This document shows, in pieces, positions 47,281 through 61,599 of a DNA stretch of 64,000 bases. A program made the translations under genes and the position numbers. Under the pieces are notes generated by a model. The model was given only the letters and a program-made list of their open reading frames with translations. It was not told the origin of the DNA and ran no database searches. Source of the DNA: Eleginops maclovinus (taxonomy: Eukaryota > Chordata > Actinopteri > Perciformes > Eleginopidae); contig NC_086363.1 of NCBI RefSeq assembly GCF_036324505.1, forward strand, positions 14,384,153 to 14,448,152, read 5' to 3'. Within the stretch, counting starts at the first letter, position 1. Each line of letters begins with the position of its first letter.

Positions 47281-50104
47281 CCATCTCAGATGGCTACATC
47301 TGGATCTACTAACCTTTTTTAAAAATAATAACACATGCTTTAAAGTTGGTATCACAGAGGAGATTAGTGTGAAACTTATGGCTATCTGAAGAATCACTTC
47401 AACTGGTACAAACATGAGATGCAATATTGAGTATGGAATAGATTTAGGCAATCTGATTGTGAGACAGTGGAAATCCATCTGTATCTGGAGTTGGGTGACT
47501 TTGATGTATCACAGCAAATGTCTACATGGATATTCTTTTGTCTTGGCAGGATGGTCAGGCGGTCCTCTTTTGAGTACAGACGGCCCTCTAGTGTTCACTC
47601 TATGACTTGAATGCAAACAATAAAGTATGCTCCTCCCTCTGCCTGACCTTTATGGACACTTAATCATTTGTATCGATCAGGTATTTCTATAAAGACCTGC
47701 CACAATTCATAAAGGAATGCAATGTCCATGAGGAAAGCCTTTTTTCCAGTCTGGTCAGGTAACAATAAAAAGTAGAAGGAAGGAAGACAGGTAGAGCAGG
47801 AAAACCTCTCCTTACAACCATTCCTCATGAATGATACATTTAAGGCTACGCTTCTACAGCAGCAGAGTATGGTTTCCCCCTAATCCTCACTTTAATAATG
47901 CAGGATCTTCAGAAGGCCTCTGTATCATTTATTCAATAGCTTTGCACGGGGAGGAAAAGTCGTTATAAGAAAAACAAATCAAAGGAATCCTAACGGAGTG
48001 TCATCCATTATGCATTGCCCTGTCATCTCAAATAGAGACACCGTGCTACTAAAGACATTGTCTGAATGTGTCAGGGATAAATGGTGAGGAGATACCGCTT
48101 ATTTGGATGTCTACAATTGCAGCCTGCAGGAAAGAAATAATATGAGACAATAGACTTCAAGCAGACCATCAGCTCTAGTTTTCAGGGAGGTGTAAAATGT
48201 GAAAGAAGCATTATAGGCTATTTTAAAAGTTTGTTTTTAGAGCATATAAAGCAGAAATCTATCTGTTTCAGGTGTTTTCAGTGTATTTCTTTTGAGCTGT
48301 GAGCTTCAACCAGGTAAAGGTGTCTAATGCATTTAGCAGATTTCATATAGCTATGAAACCTGAATGGTTTTTTCATCCAGTGAACAAAAACTATTCCATT
48401 CAAAGCTTCCTTTTTCAGAAATGTTCTCAATGACAAACATCTAGGGTTGAAACTGACCTGCTTGTTTTTTATATTTGAATAATAGGTTAATTGTTGAGAC
48501 TATAACATGTCTACCAAGACTATTTCAGTTTTCCAGAACCCAAAGTGACTTTTTTAAATGTACCACTTTTTTTGTACCATTTCTCGCCCACAGTACAAAA
48601 ATCATCCAAGTCAACCAAATATTCAGATTTGACAAGCTTGAACCAGAGATCTTCTTGGACTTTTGCTTTAAAATGTATAATTAGGATAAATAGATGATCT
48701 ACATTTTATGCTGAATCAAATAATTGTTTCAGCTCTGAACCACTGAGTGGGATGGAACAATTTTTTAATTAAAGTGCAAGGCAGATTATTACCACTAGAG
48801 TGCAGGATTGCTCATCTCATTTATTTTGTTCACTCACGGTACATGATCATGTGAAATGCTACAGTTTGATATTGCTCATTTATATATTTGAGGTATTTAT
48901 AGAGTTAGTGTTGGGCAAAAATGTGTGACATAAATAAATGGTTGAGGAAATAATATGCAGAGATGTTGAAAACCTAATGACGACTATATATGAAGCTCGA
49001 AAAACACCCATGTGTTTTATACATTTTTAACATAATTAAAAAATGATAGTTCGATAGTAATTTGTCTAAAGGACTAGGCATTAAAGTAACATTTTCCCCT
49101 TCCTGAAAACTTCCTGAAATGGTGTTTAATTTGTCAAGTTCTAATCACTAATGTTGGGCTTGTTAAACGTTACAAATCCCAAGAGTAAACCACAACAATC
49201 CTATTTCAAACACGACCGTGGCACTGCAAATAATCTCATGCTCAAAGTTATTGGTGTCAGCATTCTGTGACCACTAATGCAGATAAAGTTTCAGTGTTTA
49301 TTTTTCACATAAATAATCTCACTCATTTTGTTTAAAAAAAAATCCTGAATGCTCAGGAGAGGCATGATAAATTCACTTTCCATGTGAGAGAGTAAAAACA
49401 ACTTTGACAGCAGCGATGTTTTAACAGGGTAAGTGAATTTTGGCACCACCAAAAGCACTTTCCTGTACTTCTTTTTCAGAGGGTACATTCAACTCAGCTT
49501 AATCAAGGCTGCGGCGCACAAAGGGGGTATTTGTTTAATCATTTGGGCTCTGACAGAGGTATGCACGGACAAACTGGACAACATGTGTGTTCCTTCAATG
49601 CAGTTTTGTATACTTGTGCTGTATGTGTATGTATGTATGCATGCAGCACTTTTTTTTTTTCCCCTTTTTTTCTCTAAGGAAAGCTACATTATGCATAGAG
49701 AAATTAAATGATCTGATAATCTGATTTAGTGGAAAAAATGTCAGATCTTTATCTTTATCTTTATATAGTTTTTCCTGAGAATTGTATATGTAAATAGTCC
49801 ATAGGAAATAACAAAATAATCAAGACTATTTTTTCGGGCTCATCTGTAAATGATATACTTGTCAAATAAAAGATTCAGTATTTTGTCTTATATTAAGTAT
49901 TTACTTAACAAAGCAGTTACAAATGAAATTTTAGGAAAAACAAATAATGCAGCTATACACAGGCACATACATACAGGTTAATGACATTAACACAATAGAG
50001 GTAACTTTGATCAAGTTTTGTTAATTATATTTTGCTTGTTAATATCCATTTAAATTGCATAATTATGTGACATTATATTTTGCGATATATTAAAGATGAT
50101 TAAT

Positions 50105-50335
50105 TTAACCTGGTGGTGACACTTGCGGGAAAAACAGTCGATCACCAATGTCCGTAGGATTCTTTCTCCTTGCACCATAGATATCTGAACCAAATTTCCT
50201 GGCAATCCATCCAATAGTTGGAATGATAATATCACCAAAAAACCAAAGGGGTGCTAGAGGAAAGCGCATCACCAAAGTCCAACTGAGACATTTCAGCATC
50301 AACCAAAATGTACAGTAGGTCCTACCAACAGACAT
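50105..50335 (-). CDS. Unrecognised 76-codon ORF
   Basis: Opens at a true ATG (MSVGRTYCTFWLMLKCLSWT) and closes at TAA. It has an N-terminal hydrophobic half (FPLAPLWFFGDIIIPTIGWI) and a polar C-terminal half (ARKFGSDIYGARRKNPTDIG) ending FFPQVSPPG. Composition looks more protein-like than the surrounding chance ORFs. I do not recognise the family and see no neighbouring exons or splice pattern. It could be a retrocopy, a transposon fragment or chance. Confidence 0.25.
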   Translation of the reverse strand: MSVGRTYCTFWLMLKCLSWTLVMRFPLAPLWFFGDIIIPTIGWIARKFGSDIYGARRKNPTDIGDRLFFPQVSPPG

Positions 50336-51076
50336 CGTATTCTTCAGAGCTATGTGTCATTCATAGGTGTCAGAATACATATTAAAATAATATTGTTCTC
50401 TATTTCTGTTCAGGGAACTTAGACGCTTTATAATAAATGTCAGAAATCTCGTAAGCCATTGATCCAAGGTTTTATTTTACTCGCTCTGTATGTCTTTCTG
50501 ATTTAAGTGATGGATAGACACTTTAGAGGTTAAGTTACTGGCCTGCAGACAACCATTTCAAAGCTGTTACTCATGCTATTTGCTGCACACAGTCCCCAAC
50601 AAAGGCCTAACCATACCCTGTCAGACGCAAATTGAAAAGTGGGGTGCCATAATGACCTGCTGCGTAAAATATCCACTCACTACCTGAGGCCCTGACAGCA
50701 CACTGTCAGCGAGATGTCCTCTTCTGCTGCACGCCACCAGCCTTTGAGTGAAAGAGAACCATGAGAGGAACCCGATCCCTGTTGACACAGTGTTTTAAAT
50801 GACAGTATTCCACAAAACACGGAGGCGCTGGGCCTCCTCTAGGGACTTGTACGATCCCACAGCTCCTGTGTACAGTTCAAATAGCTTGTAGATGATTAGA
50901 AGGATCAAATGGTCAAGGGATGAAAAACCACAAGAGGTGCTCTCCTCCGTGTGAAAACATTAAGGTACTCATTATGATTACTTTGATTACTCAATTGCTG
51001 TGAAATTGGCCTTACTGTTGAGGAATGCTGCGCCCAGACAGACAGTAATTGCATTTCCTGTGAGTCTCCGAGTTCC

Positions 51077-51209
<133 letters not shown>

Positions 51210-51614
51210 CTCTTTCAGCTGCCCTTGATCATAGTGTGTTGGCTACAGTGACTGCAACAGACAGTCAAAAGAAATGAAGCGATATTCTTTTTACTCTAGT
51301 TACAAAGTGATGTTGATGGGCTTTCTGTGTAGGGAGTCCCAGAAGGACTCATTTAGACAAATCCTAGTGTAGTGTTGAACTTGTGTTTGATGTTATGTGG
51401 GAACAATAATCATAATACTGTATTTGTGCTTGTTTAAAATGTATTGGAAAATAAAACAGATAACATCCCAAATCTTAAAATATTTTTAAAAATGTGAAGA
51501 ATGTGAGGTATAAAGAAAATGAATTGATTTAATAATTAAGTGAAAGTTTGATAACAAACATGGAACTAAGATAGTTGTAAAACCTTTTTTTTCTCTGAAA
51601 GTCTTGCAGACATA

Positions 51615-51842
51615 CAGCCACGGAAAGAAATTAAGAGACCGCTCCAATTTTTTCTTAAATCTTTATCTCTACATGTATGGCAGCCATTTCAGTGTCTGTT
51701 GAATTCCAACACAGAGAAAAATTGCCTGTAGTTTATAGAATACAATGAAACATAAAAAAATCATTTAACTCAAAAGACTATCAAAAATAAAACACCAGAA
51801 AATGATAATGCTGAAGTGGTCTGTTAATTTTTTCCGTGGCTG
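51615..51842. mobile_element. 228-bp MITE with terminal inverted repeats and TA target duplication
   Basis: Left end cagccacggaaagaaattaa and right end ttaattttttccgtggctg are inverted copies of each other over about 27 bp with a few mismatches. The element is flanked by TA on both sides (51613-51614 and 51843-51844), as for Tc1/mariner-type insertions. It has no coding capacity. Confidence 0.85.
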
Positions 51843-52429
51843 TATAGTGTACATGGAGTGTGGTTATTAACAAAGGATGGGCATTTGGCCTCACCATCTT
51901 TAGCAACTTTACACTTCTGTCCTGTATAACAAGGGTAGATGGTGAAAGCACCTTGTAAAGGCCAGCGTTGATGCTTGCAATACTACTGGGAAAAAGCGGA
52001 AAAGGCCATGTTGAAGTGCAATCCACGTGATGACATCATTAGTTGTTACGCAAGATATGGCTACATCCTTTTTGTATTTGAATGTGCAAGAGAAGCAGAC
52101 TATCAAAATCACTGGTCACGTCGAGTGAAAACCCTTCAGAGAATGTTTCTCATTAGGATTTTATCACTGTAATGAAAACAACTTTGCCAGGACCTCACAA
52201 ATTGACCCGACCCTGTAACTCGACTTTACAGGATTTTGTGATGCCATTGATTGTCAAGGCCAGCATTCACCTTTACATTTTTAAATGGTTGACTGCACCC
52301 AGGTCTCCTAATGGCACCGAACTGAGAGAACAAGCTCACTCCTCCATGTCCTGTTCGATAAAACCAGGGTTTGGGTGTGCGCCATCGCTAGGGGCTTGGC
52401 AGGATGCAGTGACTCGCTGAGGTTTGAAA

Positions 52430-52660
52430 CCCCATTAAATATTGTCACTTTATTTTAAGCAGCTGCCACACTTGTGAGTCCCACATCCTTCTGGAAAACT
52501 AATCAGAACCCCAGAGCTGGCTGGGGATTGGCCCAGCGACGTTTACACTGTAAAGGTCTGAGCTGTTAAAGTGTGCTCCCCCTAGATGAGTTAAAGGTAA
52601 TGAAGGCCTTTCATTTTCTTGTCAGGTCAATTAAAGGCGTCTGTCCGGCTTGTTGTTATT
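52430..52660. other. Candidate conserved non-coding block
   Basis: Non-repetitive DNA, richer in G+C than its surroundings, with homeodomain-like motifs (ggtcaattaaaggc) and no reading frame of note. Conservation cannot be tested here. Confidence 0.25.
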
Positions 52661-54489
52661 TTGAGAGGCTTGGAAGATTATTTACGAGACTTTCCCTGCA
52701 TACCTGACTAGACCATGATGGTTGTGTGTGGGCTAACCCAGAATCCCAACTAGATTTAGCGAATTTGCTACAGCTAGACATTTTATAGCACAAACTGCCA
52801 GTTCTCAAGGTAACCCTGTACAGTGTACAATTCACTGAGTGATTGTTCGTCATATCTGCTTTTTGAAACAGAGATAATCAGAGATGGTGATGAAACGGAA
52901 TGAAGAAGAGGATGTGGATACAAGCAGCATATCCAATGGGTCTGAGCCTTGGACAAGACATCATGTGATAGAGGTCAGTGGCATACAGCTGGGTTACGTT
53001 ATCAGTGTGAACTGCATTGGAAAGAATTGTTTTCATTCTCCGATATAAATCATAGGAAAAACAACCCTGTACTGTGTCCGACTTAAATGTGCCATCCTTC
53101 GACCATTTTTGGGCAGCAAGCTCTTAACAAAACATACAAACAAACAGTTGTTATGGTGAAGGTATATGGAAACAGATGCCTATTTACACAACCAAGGAAA
53201 ATAGAACATGATTCACTAGTGTTGTCCACCAACTCCTACGGAAAAAGATCCAGCGCTAATTTTCCAAAGGCCCATTGTTCACCAGCTACAACTTTGTCTT
53301 CCTGCTGTTTGGTGCTGAGAAGGTAGTGGAGAGTTGCTTTTAGAGCTGAAAAGAGTGGCCTGCTTCAGCTGGATGCAGCCCTATAAACCGAAACCATAAG
53401 CCGATTGACTCCGAAGGGCTCAATATAGCTAGGGAGAACTGGAGTCAGTCATCATTTTCTGCTGGTTCATCACCGTGAGTGACTCCTTTCACATTCTTTA
53501 TTTATTTTTCAACAGTCAAAAGATGATACAATGCAAAGACCTATACTTACCGGTAATACAAAACATACCAAAAACCACAGAACAAAAATAGCAGTCTCAA
53601 TGTGAGTACAACAAATAGTAATTATTTCATTATGTGATTACATTCTAACAGGTAACTTTAATCCATTGTTGATGGCAACAAAGAGCAGCTTTAACTTAAA
53701 ATAAGGCAGTAAAATGGAAAAATGACCAAACATTAGGGTTTTTGTATGAAATGGCTACTGTACGGTAGTCTCTGTCTATGCTCTGTCTTAATATTTCTGT
53801 CTCTGTCTGGTCTCCTACACAGCCATACACATACATACACAAAGTCACACAAACACACACACTCTCATGTATGTGGAACGGTTTTGTCTCGCTTGCTGGA
53901 CATCAACCTGGCAATTTAGTCCTTATAGCATGCAGATGGTTGGTGTCACTCCAAGGTAAACCTGTGCTCTGCCAGACAGAGTGCACACTACCTGCCAGCA
54001 GCCTCCGCTCTATCATGGTCTAGTAGCATCCACCAACCCTATGCTTCATAGTGGGCGTCTGCCTAGCAAATCCATACACACAGTCCAGTTCCTGTTGTGC
54101 CTCTGTCCTCAAATGGCTAAAGATGAGTAAAAACAAGCCCAGAAACACAACCGTTTATTGTTCCAGGTATATGCAGTCAAGGCCTAGTGACAGGGGTAAA
54201 AAACTCCACTGTTTATTTTATATCCAGTTCTGAAGTGTGCCTGGAGACACACGGAACAGGATGAATAACACATTTAGGAGGAAAGAAAAGACAAAAAGCT
54301 AAATAATCAACACTGGAGCAGAAAGAAGGAAGGGGTGAGTGGAGGAATTTTTTGGCAGCATTTTGCAACAGCAGCACAAAATCGCAAGACCGAGAAGTAC
54401 TAGAACCATGTCCTTTCCAATGTGCTATGAAAAAAAATATTTTTGGGAGAAATGGGGGAAAGAAAGGCGAAACGGTTTTGTTTTTGTCT

Positions 54490-54830
54490 ATGAAAGTTAA
54501 AATGTTTGGCTAGGCCGAGTGCCAGCGTGGAGGACGGCCCGCTGTAGTTCCCCTGTTCTGGTGGGGCATGTAGCAGAGGTCAGCTAAGTCTGCTGAAATC
54601 AAATCCGGTGTCTCCCACCCGCAACAACAATGTGGCAGAATGGCCCAAGGGCAATGACATGATTATGTTGTTGTGATCTGGGCTAAATCTAACGAGAATT
54701 ACGAGCCCTGCCCTCGCTGTCTGTCCGGATTACAGAGACATGCAAGGCCTGTCTAAGCAAAAGCCAGGTGCCTTATCCTATCGCCTTGTGTGGCGCAGAA
54801 ACAGCTGAATTAGCAGAACCTTGGCAAGTC
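54490..54830. other. Candidate conserved non-coding block
   Basis: About 340 bp of GC-richer, non-repetitive sequence (for example gtgtctcccacccgcaacaa and ggcagaatggcccaagggc) with stops in all frames. Looks unlike the AT-rich or repeat-derived DNA around it. Confidence 0.3.
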
Positions 54831-57800
54831 TTGGCAGTCTAAATTAGATCTCATATCCTCTTTCATGTTTGAAACCTGTTCGACATCTCTGTCAAACAGT
54901 CCTACAGTATTCAGACCTGACGACAAAAGCAGATATACTTTACTGATGGTAAAATCCCTTTTTCAAATGATATTTTTCCTGCATAATGCTAATGCAACAA
55001 CTTCTGACATTCAGACAGGCTCAGATAAAGTAAAAACAAATCTGTTTCAGACACGATAACAAATCTGCTCATTGCAACATGAAATTTAACTCCACACTTG
55101 AACGACCGCTTGGTTGCAAACAGCAGATATACAGTAAAGGGGCCTACACACGACGGTGGATGTAAAGTGTTTGAAATGCTACACTGTTACAAGACCTTGC
55201 TTAATCAGAATGAGCCATGGTTTTCAGATGGTATTTAGATATGTAATGCTAACAAATGAGACTTTGCTGTTATAGTAACAGGCTCTTAATGTTATTTCAG
55301 CAGCAAAGTCTGTCTCTTTCTAGTGGTAAGGGGAGCTTAGACAGTTTCCTGAGGCATGGACTTAGCATGTTTGGGTATGCACATTCTCTTCTCAGCGCGT
55401 AATTGCGATAATATTGCCATGAAATATTGGTATGCAAAGTCCACGAATTCAGCATCCGTCATGGCAGTTTTTTTGTGTTGAATACGTCTTTGGTCTTTGG
55501 TTTAATTTTTTTATGTAGAGACTAATTTAGCCGCAGGTCTGGAACTTCTTAAAAACTCATCTTGACCACAGTAGTAATTTGGAACAACATATTAAGAAAA
55601 TTGCCAATGACTGCTATCAGTGCTCAGATTCAGAAACTCAAACTCTCAAACCACTTATGATTTAATCTCAGTCAAAAGTCTCGATATTCTACCTTCTTTA
55701 TAGATTAAATCTACACCCAGCGGTTAACTCTCTATTTGTTTCTTTTTTCAATTTTTTTTTCCACCTCACACACCTCTCGGCTCTACATCAAGGAATGCAT
55801 TTCTTCAGTCACGCCCCTGCACTCCTGACAGGTAGCGACTGCATGAGAGGACAGTTTGTCCTGCAAAGCTATACAGGCTGCAGGGGCCCATGTTTGGCTT
55901 GGATGCCAATGAATAACATTGTATGGAGAGAGGAAATTAAAAATGCAGGGTTGTAATTTACTGGAGAGTGGAACTGATTTTAAAAGCTTTTTTTTCCCTC
56001 TTCTCGTTGCTTTGCTTGAAGTTTTCCAAATATGCCACAGCTGAGTGTGAACTGAGCTTCGTTGTACTGGCAATAACAAGCCAGGCAACGCTGCCAGCTC
56101 TTCCTATCGTACCCCCTCTCCCCCTTTGCATCTTGGCAAAGACAGGACCATGCTAAGGTAAGCTTTCATGAAATCCAAATGCTAGACATGCCTAACTGAT
56201 TTCACATCTCAAATAAAATTCAGCTTTCTGTTATCATGAGAAATGTGAATATATTTCCCCCCCGCAGTGTGGGTACTATATGAGCGATGACTGATGTCAT
56301 GAGCAACATGTTTTTCGATTATTGGTCTCACTCTGAGCATGTGTTGCCTGCTTGCTTGCCTGCGGTCGCTGTGGGTGGTTCCCTGGAGTGACACAGGTAA
56401 CAACAGATTAATAGTGTAATGAATCTAACTTTACGAGGCAATCAAGCTCCAATGAAATTGGAACTCCTGCCTTAGTCTCTCGTTGTAAGCTCGCCACTAA
56501 ATCATTACGCTAAAAACGGTACTGTGCAACGTTCCTTCTCCATTGTCTCTGACTGTGTTGAGGGGCAATCTTCAGTTGGACTGATGACAATGTGAAAATT
56601 AAGATTAAGACAAAGTACCTCGCCCTGGCTAGCTGTGAGTTAAAGGAAACTGCACTTGGATTTTTTTTATGGCTTGCTCCCTTTTTATAAACCTCAAATT
56701 TGCTGCTGGGTAACTCAACCACTTCCTCCCTTCCTGTGAGATCAGGCAGTCAAGCAGGGTGAAGCCGAGCAGTGCCTGGGCTGCTGTGGCTTTCAAACAG
56801 CTGGCAAGGTACTCACTATACCTTTGGCACCTGTGGGTGGGCGTCAACACTGTTGGCTAAACACACAAGGCCATCTTCCAGCTCTTACCGCATAGTCTTG
56901 AGCGGGAAAAGGAATCGGAGCGCCACCTGCAGCTCACGATGATAAGAAAGAAAGTCGATTTTTTCTTTAACTGTTAATTAGAGCCTAATGATATCAAAAA
57001 GTATAATATTGCTGCTCCTTCAGTAGTACTGTTGGTAGCGCTGGAAGCAGTAGGCTTGTTTTTCTATTTGGTTTAATCCTTTCTGCTCTCCTGCAGATGG
57101 CGATGTTGTCCTGATTTGAGGCTCTGCCTGGCAAAGCCTTGGCCACTATGTGTGAGGCCTTTTTCCTAATTGGTGACTTTTAACAAGCCTATGCAAATAT
57201 ATCCCTGTCTCCATCTCACATTCCCTCTTGGCTTGGAGCCTCATATCAAAGACTTAGTCCTGTGATGTTGAAAATAAAGTGCTGTTCAGGGAGGGAGGTG
57301 ACTGGTTGGCGACGTGGGGGTGGGGATTTTTTTCGGCCAAACGCCCACTCCAGCGTCTGGTAGAACATCAACTTTCAGAACAGAAAAGTAAACTAGATGG
57401 ATGAAGTGGCAACTGATCTGTTTGCCTAAAACAAACATGAACTGGAAATTTGCCTCCGTGCTGGTCACATGGAAGACGTTATGGCTGCAGGGGCGCACAC
57501 CATTACCACCAGCAGAATTTTCCTAAAACAAGACAAGAAAGTAAAGGGCCAGATAGACCGATATAAAACGAGCTTAAAGAGAAGAGGAACCTCCAGAGAG
57601 GAGTGAAACTTTCCACAGGTTGGCCACGTTTATGTGCTGGCGGGACAGTAACTGAGCAAAGGATGCTGGGGGAGTCATACTTGTTGCTGAGCAAAGTTCT
57701 CTTTCTCTGCTCTTCTGACTTTACCTACGTTATCTTTCCATCTATGTCCTTACTCAATGTCTCCTTTCTCCCTCCCTTCTTCTCTTCCTCATTTCCTGCT

Positions 57801-60800
57801 CTTCTCACACACTGCATGTGATGTTGTGTGTCCAGGAAAAGAAGGCATTAACAGTACTAGAGGGCACGCCTGAGATTTCCCACTTTGCTACCTCCTCTCT
57901 GATTACACAGCTTTTTTTTCATTTATTGCAGTCCAGAACATTAGTGAACAAAGCTGAAACGAAGACATTTTTGCTAGAATAATAAGCATTTCATGGTGGT
58001 AATAGTAAAGCACACATTACAGTAAACATTTTTTTTTGTCAGAGAACTGATGTATATTCTTATTGTAATCGCATTGCTGTTCAATTTACTTTTAGAGATC
58101 ATCGGTAAGTTAGGCAAACCTTTGTACAATAGCCACAGTGTGCCTATGTCACCATCGCCTCATCTCAATCAGCACACAGACGTTTACTCCTGTGCTTTCC
58201 TGCATCAGTCTCAGGGATGACAGGCACACTTAGAACTTTTGTATATGATAAACTAAGTGATAACTAACCCCCACCAAGCACCCATTCACCTTTTTCTGCT
58301 TTCCCTTGGCTCTTCACATCCTCCTCCTTTCTTTCCCCCTTAATAAATCCTCCTCTCCGATTTCCCCGTCTGCCCTTCATGCGTCCCCCTCAGTCTTAAC
58401 CCTAGCTCCTGGCTCTCTGCCCACAGCCGAGGATGTCAGTGCCCAGCGTCGCTGTGTGATCTCCGGGGATTGGGAGCCAGCAAAGCAGGGGGGGGCAGCT
58501 GGTGGTGGTCAGAGCCTGAATGAGCTGAGGGGCCGCAGGAAAACCACAGCGTGTGTTTGTGTTGTGGCGTGTGCGATCATGTGAACCCCCGTCCCCAGGG
58601 TCATCATACTATGTCCTGCAGAACCTTTCTTTATGAACACACACACACACATACACACTCCTTTGTGTGTTCATGTCTGTTCAACAGCTCACAAGCACAA
58701 GGCTGGGCAGTGCTGGATCACTGCTGGTGAATGCATTACATGTCCAGCCACTATTAGTAAGAAGCAGCTTTCATGAAGAGATTCCCTTGTCTTTTAATAA
58801 GGTTTGTTAAGTTGGGCCTAACAGAGCCTTAGCCGTGCACTGTTGTAATTCTCGACCACTAAGTTGAGCAAATGCTCACGTTAAAAGGCAAATGCAAAAT
58901 AAAAAAAAGTTAAACCTTTTTTTAATACATTGCGCATAGAGACTCGTCAGTGTGAGCCAACGGAGCTTTGAAATAAAATGAATGTTGGACTAAAAATACA
59001 TTACAATTCACAGAACATCTTAAACTTTAAAATCAATATGCACAAAATGAATTTGTGTGAAAGTTAATGAAAGTAATTTGTTGTACATGTTTTTCCATAT
59101 GCTGGATTTAGGTCCATTGCTGGAGACAATTTCTTTCACAACGTGTTTGTTTTTCTATGCATTTTAATCAACAGCACAGGCCACAGCATTATCACACCTG
59201 CTGCAGGAGATGGTTTTTATGACTGAATCTAATACACAACATGTTTTAGATTCTGCACAGCCTTCCAGAACAAATGCTGTGGATTTGTTACATGTGCTTT
59301 GGGAGGTGACAATGAGAGGAACATTACTGATATCACACTTTGATTTGCTTCATTTTCCAGTGGTGCAAACAGTGTAATGTTGTATGGTTTGAGGTTTGGT
59401 AGCGTCGCTTGAGTAATCTGGGTGATTATCCTCTGTATGATCGGCATGCAGCAAACTACTGTTCTGTGTAACGTTTGCAGGAAGTGTTTTATAGGTAAAA
59501 CATAGAAATACAGCTTCATGTGATCACTACGTAGCAATGCATGTTGTTCCCATGATGTCTGCAAAACAGTGTTGATCTTCAGCATTTTCTAGTATCCACT
59601 GAAAAGGGCTCTGATTATAAGTTTGCCATCTTGAAACATAAAATAATGGGCTCCTGTGATGTTGATAGGTTTTTAACATTGTAATTGTAAGACCCACAAG
59701 TGGCCATATGACTGTTTTCAGTGGGTCCCAAATTAAATGTGTGGTGTTTTCTATGTGCTTGCAACTTGTTTCTGGTATCTTACCAAATATGAAAATCAAT
59801 ATATATATATATATATTCTTTAGAAGAACTGTATTTTTGAGGATTAATCCCAATTATATGATTGAGACCATGAACAGTTTATCTCTGTGACTTCAACACA
59901 GATGTGTTGTTGGAAAAATATGGTGTATCCCCTGGACCTGGTCAAAAGGTAATATTCTGGGTCCTTTCTGATTTGAATACATCAGAGACACAGAAGGTGT
60001 ACCTCACTGGCATCTTGGTGCATCATACACCATTCCTCCACTCTTTGAATAGTCTGGAATGGTTCATGAGGGTTTGACATTAACCACTAAAGAGGCAAAC
60101 ACAGTATTTGTTTTTCTCCTGTGTCAACACCCCTGATCTTGGGGATGTTGGAGGGGTAGCCGTGGTGGTTTTGACCTGCCTTTGTATTAGTCCTGACAGG
60201 TCTTAACAGGATTAAAAGCCCTCAGCCTGAACTAACAGATCAACAGAGAGGAAGTGAGGGCCATCGAGACATAGAGATGTTGTGCTTGTCATAGTAAATG
60301 TGTGTGAAGTGGACTGGATAAAAGTCTGACACTAGCACAGCCTTTTTGCGAATGTATAGGAGTGTGTATACGTTGCTGCAGAATGTGGTGAACAGCGCCT
60401 CTCACCCCTATTCACAAACTTGCATGCTGTTTGTTGTTACAGTTGCATTGTGGGACACCATTGCCCTGCCTCCCCTGCTCCCAGCTGTCAAACAAGATTA
60501 TAGGGGTTGCCCCCTGCTCTCTTCCAGTACTGGAGATAACTAAAAAGAGCAAGCTTCCTCAATAGCTCACACAATGAGGCACACTTGCACCCACAGTCAG
60601 ACTACAGATTTACCCAACACCGCAACAGAAATAGAGACATGAAGCCATAACAAATGAAAGACTTTTTTAAACAAAAGGTCCACTATTTTGAGTACAAACA
60701 TATCTGAGAAAGACTGTTTCCTTTCTTCAATGACCGAAACAAAGATTCTTTAAAATGTGCCCTTTTTGGTTTTGAGTTGCACAGAGAAATTGGACTGGGG

Positions 60801-61446
60801 TTCAAAGTGAACTCATTGAATGTCTTCCCAGTACAACAAGAACAGTAAAGCTTGAGAAATAGCATATGGCCTGTGACAAAAAAAGCACAATAAGTGTTTG
60901 ACTGGTTACTGATGTTGAAATCTATGAAAGTACAAGAAGTATATTAGCATGGCAGAAGTAAATAATCACAAAAAGGACCTCAAATTTGCAGAGCAGAAAT
61001 ACATGTCAAGCGTTGGACATGTTGATTCATTACTACTGATCTGGAAAATGCATCATGTGCATGCATTTTCATCACTATCAAAAGCAATCGCTCATGATTC
61101 AAAGGGAACAGTGCCAAATGTATATGCAAGCCCATGTTCCCAGCACAGGCCAGGGTAGACTTGATCCAAAAGCAGGATTTGAGACAGAGAGAGATTCTCC
61201 AGTGTCAGCGATCAGGCAGAGATATCAATATCAATGAGGCGCACACACCTTGGCTTTCAGGGTTGTTGTACTTGATACTATACTGCTTTGTAATCTAGCT
61301 TTATTTTAAACCCAACTCCGTGGCAGGTTTGAAAAATGTCCCTGAAAAACATCCTACCATAGAGAGTTAAGATGTCACAAATTACCCTCAGTCAGCTGTA
61401 AATGATGTCACAACCTATTAGCCCTTCCTAGAAGTAGACCTTTTTC

Positions 61447-61599
<153 letters not shown>

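Noticed and set aside
58306..58584. 92-codon plus-strand ORF
   Set aside because: Low-complexity Ser/Pro- and Gly-rich composition in a GC-richer block; no domain and no splice sites that link it to another exon.
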